From NCBI RefSeq assembly GCF_900099995.1, contig NZ_FNCZ01000001.1, positions 558,001-622,000 on the forward strand: DNA of 64,000 nt. Reading direction: 5' to 3'. Shown piece by piece: positions 1-8,379 of the stretch (position 1 is its first letter; each line of letters starts with the position of its first letter). A model generated the notes under the pieces. That model had not been told where the DNA came from. It saw nothing but the letters and a program-made list of their open reading frames with translations, and ran no database searches. Position numbers and translations under genes: made by a program. This DNA is from Winogradskyella thalassocola. Its GTDB lineage: Bacteria > Bacteroidota > Bacteroidia > Flavobacteriales > Flavobacteriaceae.

Positions 1-412
1 CTGATAAAAAGCCAAAATTAGACTCTTCTAAATATTGATGATATAAATCCCATGCGTAGCGCATTGGAGAATGGCAATAACATATATGTAATTGATTTTG
101 GTTGGTCATTACTCCTTTGGCAATGGATGCTGAAGAGCTTAAAACTAAATCATACTCATTTAAATCGAACTGCTCTATAGCATAAGGGAACAACTGCAAA
201 AATTTTCTGTGATTAGATCTAGCAGTCGGTAATGTCTGTATAAAGCTTGTGTTAACGGTTGCTCCGTTTAAAATATAATCTCTGTCTGATTCATTTAAAA
301 AGTCCACCAAAGCATAATGCTCAAAGTCTTTCCAAATGGTATTAAAAGAGTGTATTACTTTTTCAGCACCTCCATTAACATAATACCAATCATGTATTAG
401 TGCTTTTTTCAT
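1..412 (-). CDS. GT4-type glycosyltransferase, 5' part only
   Basis: Partial gene: the first 137 codons are present and the C-terminus lies beyond the left edge. The start ATG at 412 opens MKKALIHDWYY, followed by the GGAEK motif at residues 14-18 and CHSPMRYAWD at 113-122. Both are typical of the N-terminal half of GT4 (GT-B fold) glycosyltransferases of O-antigen and capsule clusters, which transfer a sugar from a nucleotide donor onto the lipid-linked repeat unit in the cytoplasm. It overlaps the 3' end of the upstream polymerase gene by 23 bases, so it is the next gene of the same operon. Donor and acceptor cannot be read from this fragment. Confidence 0.85.
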   Translation of the reverse strand, partial: MKKALIHDWYYVNGGAEKVIHSFNTIWKDFEHYALVDFLNESDRDYILNGATVNTSFIQTLPTARSNHRKFLQLFPYAIEQFDLNEYDLVLSSSASIAKGVMTNQNQLHICYCHSPMRYAWDLYHQYLEESNFGFLS

Positions 413-1649
413 TTGATATCTTTAAAAAATAATAATGAGTAATTAAAACAAAAAGAAACCCTACAATAGGATAAATTCCTGCTCCTCTCATGTAATTTAA
501 TATGGGCAAAAATACATTAATTATTGTAAGGTAAATAAGTATTGGAGAATGAATACTACTTGAAAATGATTTATCATACACATACCTTTGAAACATTCCA
601 AAGAGAAAAAAGAAAAGTAATGTAAACCATCTAAAGTCTATATAAAGACTTCCAAATGCAGTTAAGTATACAAATTTCCTAGGTGATGGATTTACATTAT
701 CAAATTCGGTAATAAACCCTAATTTATTGAAAAATTTACGAAAAGGATAAAATGTATACATCCCTTTGGTAACTGCTAAATCTGGCATATCAATAATATG
801 ATTATACTCAAAAACACCATGCGTTATGTATTGGCTAGACTGCAATATAATTAATGCATAATCCTTTTGCGCAGAAGAAATGGATTCATCTTCAAAATAA
901 TTTAAGACCTGATCATTAGGCTTTAACAGGTCATTATATTTACCATTAATAATTTCATTACGGACGTCTACTGATCCTTCTTTACTCTCTTCTCTACTAA
1001 ACAAAATTGAAGCAGAAATGACCAATAAACCTATTGCAGAAATCAACACAACACTTATACTTTTTAAGTTGATATTAGGTTTTTTATAATAAAAGATTGA
1101 GATTATTAGTATAAGAAATACTTCAAAGAATGGTTTTCTACTTCCAAATAACAGACCTTCTACTAAAGGAAAAAGTAAAAGCAACATGACGAGAATGGTA
1201 TAGAAATTAAAACGGTATTTGCTTTTTAAAGCGATAACAAATGGGAAAAAATATAGTGATTTAAAAAGGGATGCTATAACAAAAATGATGTTGCTTTTAT
1301 GACTGTGAAATGCACTTTGATTTCTGTTTGTAATAGCATCATTGGATAAGGAAATTTCTCTTAAAAAGAATAAATCAATCCATCTTAAAACAAAACAAAA
1401 TAATAAAAAAAGAGTGAGGAACTTAAAAAAGGAAGTATTGTGAGTACTTGTATTAACCGTACTTGTTTTAAATTTAAAAAGTATAAACCCCAAAACTGAA
1501 GATAAGTAGCAGCTTACAATAAAAAGTATGGTTTTAGGTTTTATGTCTTCAGTAACTTCGACTGGTAAGAAAAAAAATGTGATAAGCCACAGTAGGACCC
1601 CAAAGGCTAGGCTACCAAAAAAAAGTCGATATGTTTTTATAATCTTCAC
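390..1649 (-). CDS. Wzy-like oligosaccharide repeat-unit polymerase (copy 1)
   Basis: A 419-residue, almost wholly hydrophobic protein with about ten or more membrane segments and one long polar loop in the middle (roughly residues 215-300), the layout of Wzy/EpsG-type polymerases that join lipid-linked repeat units on the periplasmic face. GSRKPFFE around residue 168 and a segment reading GSLYIDFRWFTLLFFF near residue 325 are close to GSRSGLFI and GPIFIDFGWFSLVFMF in the protein encoded at 8379-9701, so the two are paralogues. The gene starts 3 bases after the flippase stop. Family assignment rests on topology, this resemblance and context. Linkage specificity is unknown. Confidence 0.75.
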   Translation of the reverse strand: MKIIKTYRLFFGSLAFGVLLWLITFFFLPVEVTEDIKPKTILFIVSCYLSSVLGFILFKFKTSTVNTSTHNTSFFKFLTLFLLFCFVLRWIDLFFLREISLSNDAITNRNQSAFHSHKSNIIFVIASLFKSLYFFPFVIALKSKYRFNFYTILVMLLLLFPLVEGLLFGSRKPFFEVFLILIISIFYYKKPNINLKSISVVLISAIGLLVISASILFSREESKEGSVDVRNEIINGKYNDLLKPNDQVLNYFEDESISSAQKDYALIILQSSQYITHGVFEYNHIIDMPDLAVTKGMYTFYPFRKFFNKLGFITEFDNVNPSPRKFVYLTAFGSLYIDFRWFTLLFFFLFGMFQRYVYDKSFSSSIHSPILIYLTIINVFLPILNYMRGAGIYPIVGFLFVLITHYYFLKISNEKSTNT

Positions 1650-1652
1650 GTA

Positions 1653-2909
1653 TTAAAAGAATAAAAAGTAGTAACCGCTTTCCAACAAAAATATAACAGT
1701 AAGTGTTAAAGCTGATTTTTTAAAATAAATATTCTTCTTAGACAATGTATAATATTGAATCATACAAGCTATATAAATAGACGTAAAATGAATATAAATT
1801 AATTCAGTAAAGGAAAATTTACCATTGAAAATATATAGCAAAAACCCTACAATACTAATCAATATTAAGAAAAATACATTATTCACCTTTGCTGAGTTTT
1901 CTCTATCAATGATATTAGAATTTAAGGCACTTGCTATCCACATAATCATTTGTGCAGAGAGTAAAAAGTAAATACTTTTATAAGTGTCAAATGTATCGTT
2001 AAAAAAGTTAGAGAATTCAGAAACGACAAATGGTGAAATAAAGTAAATAACTAATGATAAAGTCGTTATAATAATAAAGAACTTATAAAAATACTGATCT
2101 AAAATTAATGGTGAAAAGGTGTAAATTTTCTTAAAATAAGCAATATTAATAATCTGATGAATCATTACTACTATTGCGGCAAGCCTAAAATAAAAGGCAT
2201 ATATACCAACCTCATCAAAACCAAAGAAGAATTCTACTAAAATCCTACCAGAAGTTGTAATTAAAAAAATAAGGAATGTTGACACCAACAAATGAATACT
2301 GAACCTTAAAATAGCTCTATAATGGCTTGTAAGGTGCTGTTTTTCGCTTTTAATAAAACGAGAGATTCCAAAAATCACATAGATAAAAGCGTAGGCTAAA
2401 ACAAAGTTATTAATAACTGTAATACTTGACTGAAAAAAGCCTGTTCTATAGCCTATAAAAAATAGAAATAAAACAATATAGATTCCTGAATCCAATAAAA
2501 CGGCATAACTCGATTTTTCATGAGATTTTAATTGTGTAGAATAAAACACCTGATTAGCTATTATATAGGATATATTAAAAGCTAAATAAAAATTAACATC
2601 CAATTGAAAGCACAAAAATGCAATTTGATTGATTACAAATGGAATTAACAAAATAATAGGATGGAGATTAAACCCCGACTTAAGTTTCTCTTTTTTCTCT
2701 CTAATTACAAAATAAGGATAAGCACCAGGAACTCCTAAATTAATGAGCGTGTTGACAATGACTCCTACACCTGCAAGGGCATATTCTAAAATACCGTAAT
2801 CTGATGTGGAAAGCACATCTGCTAAAATTAATGGTGTAAAATAAACTAATGCCTTTGCAATAGTAAATATAACGCCAAAAGCAGCATGTTTTTTTATGGC
2901 ATTAATCAT
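1653..2909 (-). CDS. wzx: Wzx-like polysaccharide flippase
   Basis: 418 residues with about twelve predicted membrane helices and short loops. The N-terminus (AAFGVIFTIAKALVYFTPLI, then ADVLSTSDYGILEYA) is the typical opening of MOP/MATE-superfamily Wzx translocases, which move undecaprenyl-linked repeat units across the inner membrane. It lies directly upstream of a Wzy-like polymerase (3-base gap) and downstream of a beta-helix lipoprotein (45-base gap), so a flippase role is well supported by context. It is the only flippase in the window although there are two Wzy-like proteins. The substrate is unknown. Confidence 0.85.
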   Translation of the reverse strand: MINAIKKHAAFGVIFTIAKALVYFTPLILADVLSTSDYGILEYALAGVGVIVNTLINLGVPGAYPYFVIREKKEKLKSGFNLHPIILLIPFVINQIAFLCFQLDVNFYLAFNISYIIANQVFYSTQLKSHEKSSYAVLLDSGIYIVLFLFFIGYRTGFFQSSITVINNFVLAYAFIYVIFGISRFIKSEKQHLTSHYRAILRFSIHLLVSTFLIFLITTSGRILVEFFFGFDEVGIYAFYFRLAAIVVMIHQIINIAYFKKIYTFSPLILDQYFYKFFIIITTLSLVIYFISPFVVSEFSNFFNDTFDTYKSIYFLLSAQMIMWIASALNSNIIDRENSAKVNNVFFLILISIVGFLLYIFNGKFSFTELIYIHFTSIYIACMIQYYTLSKKNIYFKKSALTLTVIFLLESGYYFLFF

Positions 2910-2954
2910 TTATTAGTCTTCTATAATTTATTGAACGTTAAAATTAACAATAAA

Positions 2955-4004
2955 TTACTCCATTAACTCTACAATTACACCGTTGTTGGTTTCTTCAAGT
3001 ATTTCTATTTTTGGATTGTTATTAATCACTTTAAATTTACCAATGGTAAAAGGTCTGGTTTTATCTCCAGAATCGAAATGAGCGGTATATTTCGCCTTAG
3101 AGTTCTTCTCGTTAATTGTAATACTTTCAATGAAACTATCATAGCACTTATTAATCCATAAAGCTTTAAATTCTATTTCTTCGCCTTTTGATGCGTCTTG
3201 CATGCCAGACATCTTATCACTAGAACCGATACCAAATTTATCAATTATAACCTCACCAATTAAATGGTCTTTTCCTGTAATATATATACCATGTCTATCT
3301 GTAGATTTAATATGAAGTTTTTCTATTTGAACGTTAACAGGATTGTTTCCATATCCATCAATAGCCAACGCAGCATGGTTGTGTTGATAAGATACGTCAC
3401 CAGAACCAAAATCATCAATTTCCAAGTATTTAATTTTAATATTGTTACAGCCATGATAAATATGACAACCTCTTCCCCTCATTTTTCTTAAATTTTTAGT
3501 AACATCCGATTTTAAATAAACCGTATCAATACTTATATTATGAGCCTCTGTGATTCCCAATCTGTCAAATGAAACTACTTTTCCTTTTAAGTTTATATTT
3601 TCAGGAGATATTTTAGATGGTGCATCGTTAGTGATATGTATTACATCAAATTCCGCCATATCAAATCTAATGTTTAAGTTTTTACGTGAATCTAAAACTA
3701 GTGCCATTTTATAATAGCCCTTCGGAAAAAATAATTCGATATTATTATTCTCACATAAATCCAAAACGGTTTTAATTTTAGATTCTTTAGTATATGGATG
3801 TGTTGATGCTAGGGATGAATCTGGAAAAATACCATAGCGTCTTACATCTCCAACTTTATAATCAATATTTAAAGCATAATCCTTTTCATTAAATGCTTCT
3901 TCAATTTGTGTTGAAATAACATCTTCTGTGCTGGTTTTACTGTTACTATCTTTACAGGATCCTAAAAGGAGCATAAAAGCGAATAAAATAATTGTGGTTT
4001 TCAT
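2955..4004 (-). CDS. Right-handed beta-helix-like lipoprotein (paralogue A)
   Basis: The start at 4004 is preferred over an in-frame ATG at 4046 because it gives a clean lipoprotein signal, with lipobox LLGSC and Cys at residue 17. The mature part has short beta-rich N-I-x-I repeats, a GDVRRYGIFPDS motif near its start and DRHGIYITG further on, like pectate-lyase or tailspike beta-helices (an opening GDV..YG..PD segment followed by parallel beta rungs). It is clearly homologous to the protein at 5279-6298 across its length. It probably acts on or binds a polysaccharide in the envelope. No catalytic residues could be assigned. It sits between an O-antigen-ligase-like gene and the flippase, an unusual place for a lipoprotein. 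Confidence 0.65.
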   Translation of the reverse strand: MKTTIILFAFMLLLGSCKDSNSKTSTEDVISTQIEEAFNEKDYALNIDYKVGDVRRYGIFPDSSLASTHPYTKESKIKTVLDLCENNNIELFFPKGYYKMALVLDSRKNLNIRFDMAEFDVIHITNDAPSKISPENINLKGKVVSFDRLGITEAHNISIDTVYLKSDVTKNLRKMRGRGCHIYHGCNNIKIKYLEIDDFGSGDVSYQHNHAALAIDGYGNNPVNVQIEKLHIKSTDRHGIYITGKDHLIGEVIIDKFGIGSSDKMSGMQDASKGEEIEFKALWINKCYDSFIESITINEKNSKAKYTAHFDSGDKTRPFTIGKFKVINNNPKIEILEETNNGVIVELME

Positions 4005-4035
4005 TATTATTTTTTTTAACAAATATAATTGATAT

Positions 4036-5286
4036 TTAGTTTTCAACGAATGTCATTTGATTTTCAAACTTATAAAATAATGGTATAAAAAATGCTGTAA
4101 AGACTGTACCATGATGCCTAGCAAAAAATGACTCAAAAAGACACATAAATACTATTGCAAAAGCACAATAAAACATATATGATTTCTTTTTATAACTCTC
4201 TTTCACTATAATAACCATAAGTATAATTATAGATAAAAAACCCAATATTCCAACTTTTATATAATCTTCAAAATATTGATTGTGTGCATTAAAGCGTTCT
4301 TTAATGCCAGCAATAAAATTTAATTTGACATACTCTGCTTGTAAAGCATTTAAGTAATCACCTGTTCCAACTCCAAAAAACGGATTTTCTTTTATAATAT
4401 TTAGAGAGGCAAGATTAATCATTACGCGCTGCTCAATTGTGTTTTTTGCGAAAGTAATACTGTTCTTTGTTTTTATGATTTCAATATCAAAATCAGTTGA
4501 TTTTAGTAATATATTGGTTTTCTTTTGTAACTCTGAAGAACTAAAAAAACCCAAGGTGACAATGGCAAAAACGGAGGTTATCACAGTTAATTTAAGACTT
4601 ATGCTTTTGTCTTTGAATTCTTTTAGAAAAAAAACAACTAATGAAAAAAGTAAAATCACTAGACTAGATCTACTAGAAAATAACAATAGAAAGAAAATTA
4701 ATGAAACGGAAATAATAACGTTAAAGAATATCTTTTCCTTTAAAAATATTTCGTGGACGCAAAACATTATACTCAATACTAAAATTATTGATACATAATG
4801 TTGGCTAATGCCAAGTTTATCGAATGCAAAATGTACCATTGTATTAAGCGAACGTTCTTCTATAACTATTTGGTAAAGACATAAATAAATCATCACCAAA
4901 AGTATCCAAAGCGTCATAATTTTTAATAATAACTTTAGTTTATTGTTACTAATTTTCTCTGATATAATAATAGTAGGCAATAGCAAAAATGGTAATAACC
5001 GGGTTATTACATTGACTCCTCTTTTAATGTCCTCAGTATAGGTTAATCCTATTAATTGAATCATAAAATAAAGGATAAAAACAATTACTATTTTATTCCT
5101 TTTTACTAGACCAAATTTATATTTTAGATTTGCTTTAGTGTCTATAAAAAAGAAGATAGACATTGCAATTAAAATTTGAGAATTTGAATTATACGTTATG
5201 GGGTAGGTGATAATAAAAATTATCAGAAAAAGAAAATAGATTTGTTCTCTTTTTATTTTTGATATGTTTTTTAAAAAACTAATCAT
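4036..5286 (-). CDS. O-antigen ligase/polymerase family membrane protein
   Basis: The start ATG at 5286 overlaps the stop of the upstream lipoprotein gene by 8 bases; an earlier ATG at 5313 lies deeper inside that gene and is less likely. The product has 416 residues with about ten or more membrane helices and a large periplasmic loop near residues 255-330. The loop ends with NPFFGVGTGDYLNAL followed by FNAHNQYFEDYIKVG, the signature region of the Wzy_C (PF04932) O-antigen ligase/polymerase family. WaaL-type ligases join finished polysaccharide to a lipid core, and related proteins act as polymerases. It differs in type from the two Wzy-like proteins of this operon, so a ligase role is plausible but not proven. 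Confidence 0.75.
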   Translation of the reverse strand: MISFLKNISKIKREQIYFLFLIIFIITYPITYNSNSQILIAMSIFFFIDTKANLKYKFGLVKRNKIVIVFILYFMIQLIGLTYTEDIKRGVNVITRLLPFLLLPTIIISEKISNNKLKLLLKIMTLWILLVMIYLCLYQIVIEERSLNTMVHFAFDKLGISQHYVSIILVLSIMFCVHEIFLKEKIFFNVIISVSLIFFLLLFSSRSSLVILLFSLVVFFLKEFKDKSISLKLTVITSVFAIVTLGFFSSSELQKKTNILLKSTDFDIEIIKTKNSITFAKNTIEQRVMINLASLNIIKENPFFGVGTGDYLNALQAEYVKLNFIAGIKERFNAHNQYFEDYIKVGILGFLSIIILMVIIVKESYKKKSYMFYCAFAIVFMCLFESFFARHHGTVFTAFFIPLFYKFENQMTFVEN

Positions 5287-6298
5287 TGGTCTCTTCAAAG
5301 TGCCTAACAACAATATTTGTAAGATCGTTTGGTAACATTTTTATATAATTTGAATTATTAATGACTTTAAGGTTATCAATTATTGTTGGATAACCAGAAC
5401 TACCTTCATCGAAATTAACTGTAATTTTAGCATTTGTTTGTTCGCAATCAATTAATACCGAATTCAATTCAGAATTTTGGCATTTATTTATCCAAAGCGC
5501 TGCAATATGATCAATTTCATCATTAGAAGCATCTTCCAATCCATGATTAAACTCAACAGACCCGAGCCCAACTTTTTTAACTGTTAATTTTTTTATAGTA
5601 TGATTATTACCCGTAATATAAACCCCATGTCTATCTGATTTTTCGATTATTGCTTCATTTATTTTTATACTTTCAGGATTATTATTCCAGCCATGTATTT
5701 GCAGAGCGGCTAATGAATATCTGTAATAATCACTTCCAGAGCCTAAATCTTCAATTTTTAGATAATTTAATCTTAAATTTTTAACACCAGAATATATATT
5801 ACATCCTAAGCTGCGTTCATTAAAATTATTTTTTAAAGTATCTGAAGAGATAATTAATGTGTCTATAGAAATATTTTGAGATCCACGAACAAAAAACTTA
5901 TTATACGTTTTTAATTTACCTTTAAAAGTTATGTTTTGGGAAGGTTTTCCAATTGTATCATCTACTATTTGAACTTGTCCAGAAAATTCAGCACTATCAA
6001 AATAAACAGAAACATCCTGTTGCCCTTTTAAAATAAGATTAGTATCATAGAAACCTTTAGGGAATCGAATTTTTATACCCAAATCACCTAACTCTAATAT
6101 GTTTTTTAAATAACTCTGGTTAACTTTTTGATTTGGAAAAACACCATATCTTCTTACATCACCTTTGGTATAATTAGAATTAATGACATATTCACTTTCA
6201 TTTACTGTACTTATAACCGCAGTAGCTGAATCTGATTTTCTATTACAAGATATTAATGCTAATAAACAAACGAATATATATTTACTTTTGATAAACAT
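5279..6298 (-). CDS. Right-handed beta-helix-like lipoprotein (paralogue B)
   Basis: 339 residues with a lipoprotein signal (LLALISC, Cys at 18). The mature sequence repeats the plan of the protein at 2955-4004: GDVRRYGVFPNQ near residue 46, IYSGVKNLRLNYLKIEDLGSG mid-protein, DRHGVYITGNNH, then AALWINKCQNS and a C-terminal KVINNS strand. A parallel beta-helix fold is inferred from the repeating short strands. The start overlaps the 3' end of the acyltransferase gene by 17 bases. It is probably envelope-anchored and acts on or organises the polysaccharide made by this operon. I do not recognise a specific named family, and neither enzyme activity nor binding can be chosen from sequence alone. 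Confidence 0.65.
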   Translation of the reverse strand: MFIKSKYIFVCLLALISCNRKSDSATAVISTVNESEYVINSNYTKGDVRRYGVFPNQKVNQSYLKNILELGDLGIKIRFPKGFYDTNLILKGQQDVSVYFDSAEFSGQVQIVDDTIGKPSQNITFKGKLKTYNKFFVRGSQNISIDTLIISSDTLKNNFNERSLGCNIYSGVKNLRLNYLKIEDLGSGSDYYRYSLAALQIHGWNNNPESIKINEAIIEKSDRHGVYITGNNHTIKKLTVKKVGLGSVEFNHGLEDASNDEIDHIAALWINKCQNSELNSVLIDCEQTNAKITVNFDEGSSGYPTIIDNLKVINNSNYIKMLPNDLTNIVVRHFEETND

Positions 6299-7013
6299 TC
6301 TCTACCAAATTTGGCAACTTTACCTCAGTAAGCTCCCGTTTAACGTCTTCAATATCCTTTTCAATAAATCTTAATTTTTGTCCGACGTACATACCCGATT
6401 CAGTTAAGTCTTTTGATATAGTAGAATTACTTCCTACTGTAATACCCTGATGTATTTTAATACCAGCATTAATGATACAATTAGATCCTATATATACATT
6501 GTTCTTAATATGTATTTCACCATCTATTCTGATGCGATCTGGACCATTAACTGCGTGCAGGTATCCATGCGTCCATAATTGTGAAGCTGCTCCGGCAATA
6601 GTAGAAAAATCACCAATGGTTATATTTCTAGTTAAATCTACACTATGTCTAGCGGTAATTTTAGCCAATTGCCCCAACTTCAACACTGATTCACCGTAAG
6701 TAATACCTAATGCTCCTCTTGATATTATGTTAGAATTACCTACTGCTCCAATTTTGTCAAAATCTAAACTAAAAGGCCCTCTAATAATGTTTAAATGACC
6801 TATATATGCTCTTTCAGAAAGATAAATATTATTTATTTTAATAAAATTAAAATGACCAATACTAGATTTGTTATCTAACACCAATTTATTTACCATAACA
6901 AAGGAAAATCCAATCTTACAACTCCAGTGCACCTTGTGACCCAAAATTTTCAAGAAAAAAATTGCTATCTTACTTGGGAAAAAGCAAGCAAAAACGGTTA
7001 AGAATCTTATCAT
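6282..7013 (-). CDS. Hexapeptide-repeat (LbetaH) acyltransferase
   Basis: 243 residues. The hydrophobic N-terminus (RFLTVFACFFPSKIAIFFLK) is followed by irregular hexapeptide rungs. The C-terminal half has the classic run IHIKNNVYIGSNCIINAGIKIHQG, then ITVGSNSTISKDLTESGMYVG. A histidine in TARHSVDLTRNITIGD may be catalytic. Left-handed beta-helix enzymes of this type transfer acetyl or other acyl groups from CoA to sugars. Start 7013 overlaps the next upstream gene by 4 bases, showing translational coupling with a second acyltransferase. The acylated sugar is not known. A third acyltransferase, of the GNAT type, lies further upstream, so the glycan may carry several acyl groups. Confidence 0.8.
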   Translation of the reverse strand: MIRFLTVFACFFPSKIAIFFLKILGHKVHWSCKIGFSFVMVNKLVLDNKSSIGHFNFIKINNIYLSERAYIGHLNIIRGPFSLDFDKIGAVGNSNIISRGALGITYGESVLKLGQLAKITARHSVDLTRNITIGDFSTIAGAASQLWTHGYLHAVNGPDRIRIDGEIHIKNNVYIGSNCIINAGIKIHQGITVGSNSTISKDLTESGMYVGQKLRFIEKDIEDVKRELTEVKLPNLVENVYQK

Positions 7014-7522
7014 ACTTGTTTCTCTCTTAGATTTCTATTCCTTGCACCAACAATAATTGCATTTGCAGGCACATCTTTCGTAATTACTGCTCCAGCACCA
7101 ATCAAAGCATTCTTATGAATGGTTACACCTGCCAATATCAAAGCGTTAGCAGCTACCCAAACGCCATCTTCTATAACTATTGGTTTAGAATAATGCTCAT
7201 AAGGTGGCTCTAACGTTAAATCCAAAGCAGCTGTTTCTACCATAACACCTCTAGACAATCTAACATTATTACCTATTATAATTTTAGATTTTGCTCCAAG
7301 ACAGCTATTAGGACCAATTGCAACTCCATCTCCAATTGAAATGTTTTCTCCAAACTTAATTTCAACACTATAATGACAAACACTATCACCTGAATTTGGC
7401 ACAAGAGCTTTGAACTTAAAATGACTCCAAATTCTAGAATAAATCCAGTTCAGTTTAATAAAAAAAAGCGAAATCCACTTAATTATAAAAATTTTAGATA
7501 GTACTCTAATTATTTGTTTCAT
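7010..7522 (-). CDS. WcaF/maltose-type hexapeptide acetyltransferase
   Basis: 170 residues. An N-terminal amphipathic or hydrophobic stretch precedes hexapeptide rungs: NISIGDGVAIGPNSCLG, then KIIIGNNVRLSRGVMVETA. The C-terminal block PIVIEDGVWVAANALILAGVTI and ALIGAGAVITKDVPANAIIVG is the hallmark of serine/sugar O-acetyltransferases of the colanic-acid WcaF/WcaB type. It acts in the cytoplasm with acetyl-CoA. The gene overlaps both neighbours by 4 bases, so it sits in a strict operon between a dioxygenase-like gene and another acyltransferase. Which sugar hydroxyl is acetylated cannot be deduced. Confidence 0.85.
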   Translation of the reverse strand: MKQIIRVLSKIFIIKWISLFFIKLNWIYSRIWSHFKFKALVPNSGDSVCHYSVEIKFGENISIGDGVAIGPNSCLGAKSKIIIGNNVRLSRGVMVETAALDLTLEPPYEHYSKPIVIEDGVWVAANALILAGVTIHKNALIGAGAVITKDVPANAIIVGARNRNLREKQV

Positions 7523-8379
7523 TCTAAAATTAATCTATTAATATAAGGGTCATAATTGTGAGCACCAATATTTATAGGTTCATAATTTTCAATTCCTATT
7601 GGACTTAAAGAATACTGAACCTGAAACAACAAACGTTTACCTTCACTTGGTAATAATCCTTTATGAAACCCGTAAGTATCTACTAAAAATGCTGTTCCCT
7701 TTGGAAAAGTAAAATATTTTACTTTTTCCTTTCCAAATGCATCGTAAATTTCTGAATCTTCATAGCGTCTAATTTTTCTAAGCTTAGGCGAAACAGAAGA
7801 ACCTTCAACATATACATGTGGCCCGTTATTCATTTCTACATCTGTAAGATAAATAAATAATTTACAGAATCTGAAATCGTCAACATCTCTATGGAATAAC
7901 TGAGCTTGCTCTGCTTGTTCCTTTCCAGAAAATGACCACCACATATTTATGTTGCTAATAGTTGGAGTCGCACCTAAAAAATCCTGTGCTGCATTTAGAA
8001 TATCACTATTGTTGGCAATGTCTAATATTTCTTTAATTGAGGCTAAATCCTTTCTTCTATAATTGGCAACATGCACTTGTTTAGGAGTCTGAGAAAGTTT
8101 AAATGTACCAAGTTCTTTTCTAAATGGATCGTAACATTCAAAATTATCTGCTTTGGTTTTAATACTATTAATTGTGTCTTCATTCAAAAACAACCCTAAA
8201 TTGGTATAACCGTTTTGGATTAGCTCAGTCGTATTCACCTCAATGCTTTTACCAATATTTTTAGGTATCTGTTTTTTTCCAACTTGAGCAATCTTTCTGT
8301 CTGTTAAATAATCTTTCATCCCTGAAGATTTTGCTTTTCGCATGAGATGAAACTTTATTTTATTCAATATTTTGTTCAT
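7519..8379 (-). CDS. Phytanoyl-CoA dioxygenase (PhyH)-like Fe(II)/2OG oxygenase
   Basis: 286 residues. The iron triad of the family is visible: H163-x-D165 in FHRDVDDF and H239 in TYGFHKG, with R249 ten residues later in the place of the 2-oxoglutarate-binding arginine. The fold and motif order match PhyH-type non-haem oxygenases. Family members hydroxylate small molecules, and this one, enclosed in a glycan operon between a Wzy-like polymerase and two acyltransferases, may hydroxylate a sugar or an acyl group on it. The substrate is inference. The 4-base overlap with 7522 and 1-base overlap with 8379 tie it to the operon. Confidence 0.8.
   Translation of the reverse strand: MNKILNKIKFHLMRKAKSSGMKDYLTDRKIAQVGKKQIPKNIGKSIEVNTTELIQNGYTNLGLFLNEDTINSIKTKADNFECYDPFRKELGTFKLSQTPKQVHVANYRRKDLASIKEILDIANNSDILNAAQDFLGATPTISNINMWWSFSGKEQAEQAQLFHRDVDDFRFCKLFIYLTDVEMNNGPHVYVEGSSVSPKLRKIRRYEDSEIYDAFGKEKVKYFTFPKGTAFLVDTYGFHKGLLPSEGKRLLFQVQYSLSPIGIENYEPINIGAHNYDPYINRLILE

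Noticed and set aside
4002..4046. Upstream start of the lipoprotein gene at 4046
   Set aside because: It lies inside the preceding ligase-like gene and would bury the lipoprotein signal.
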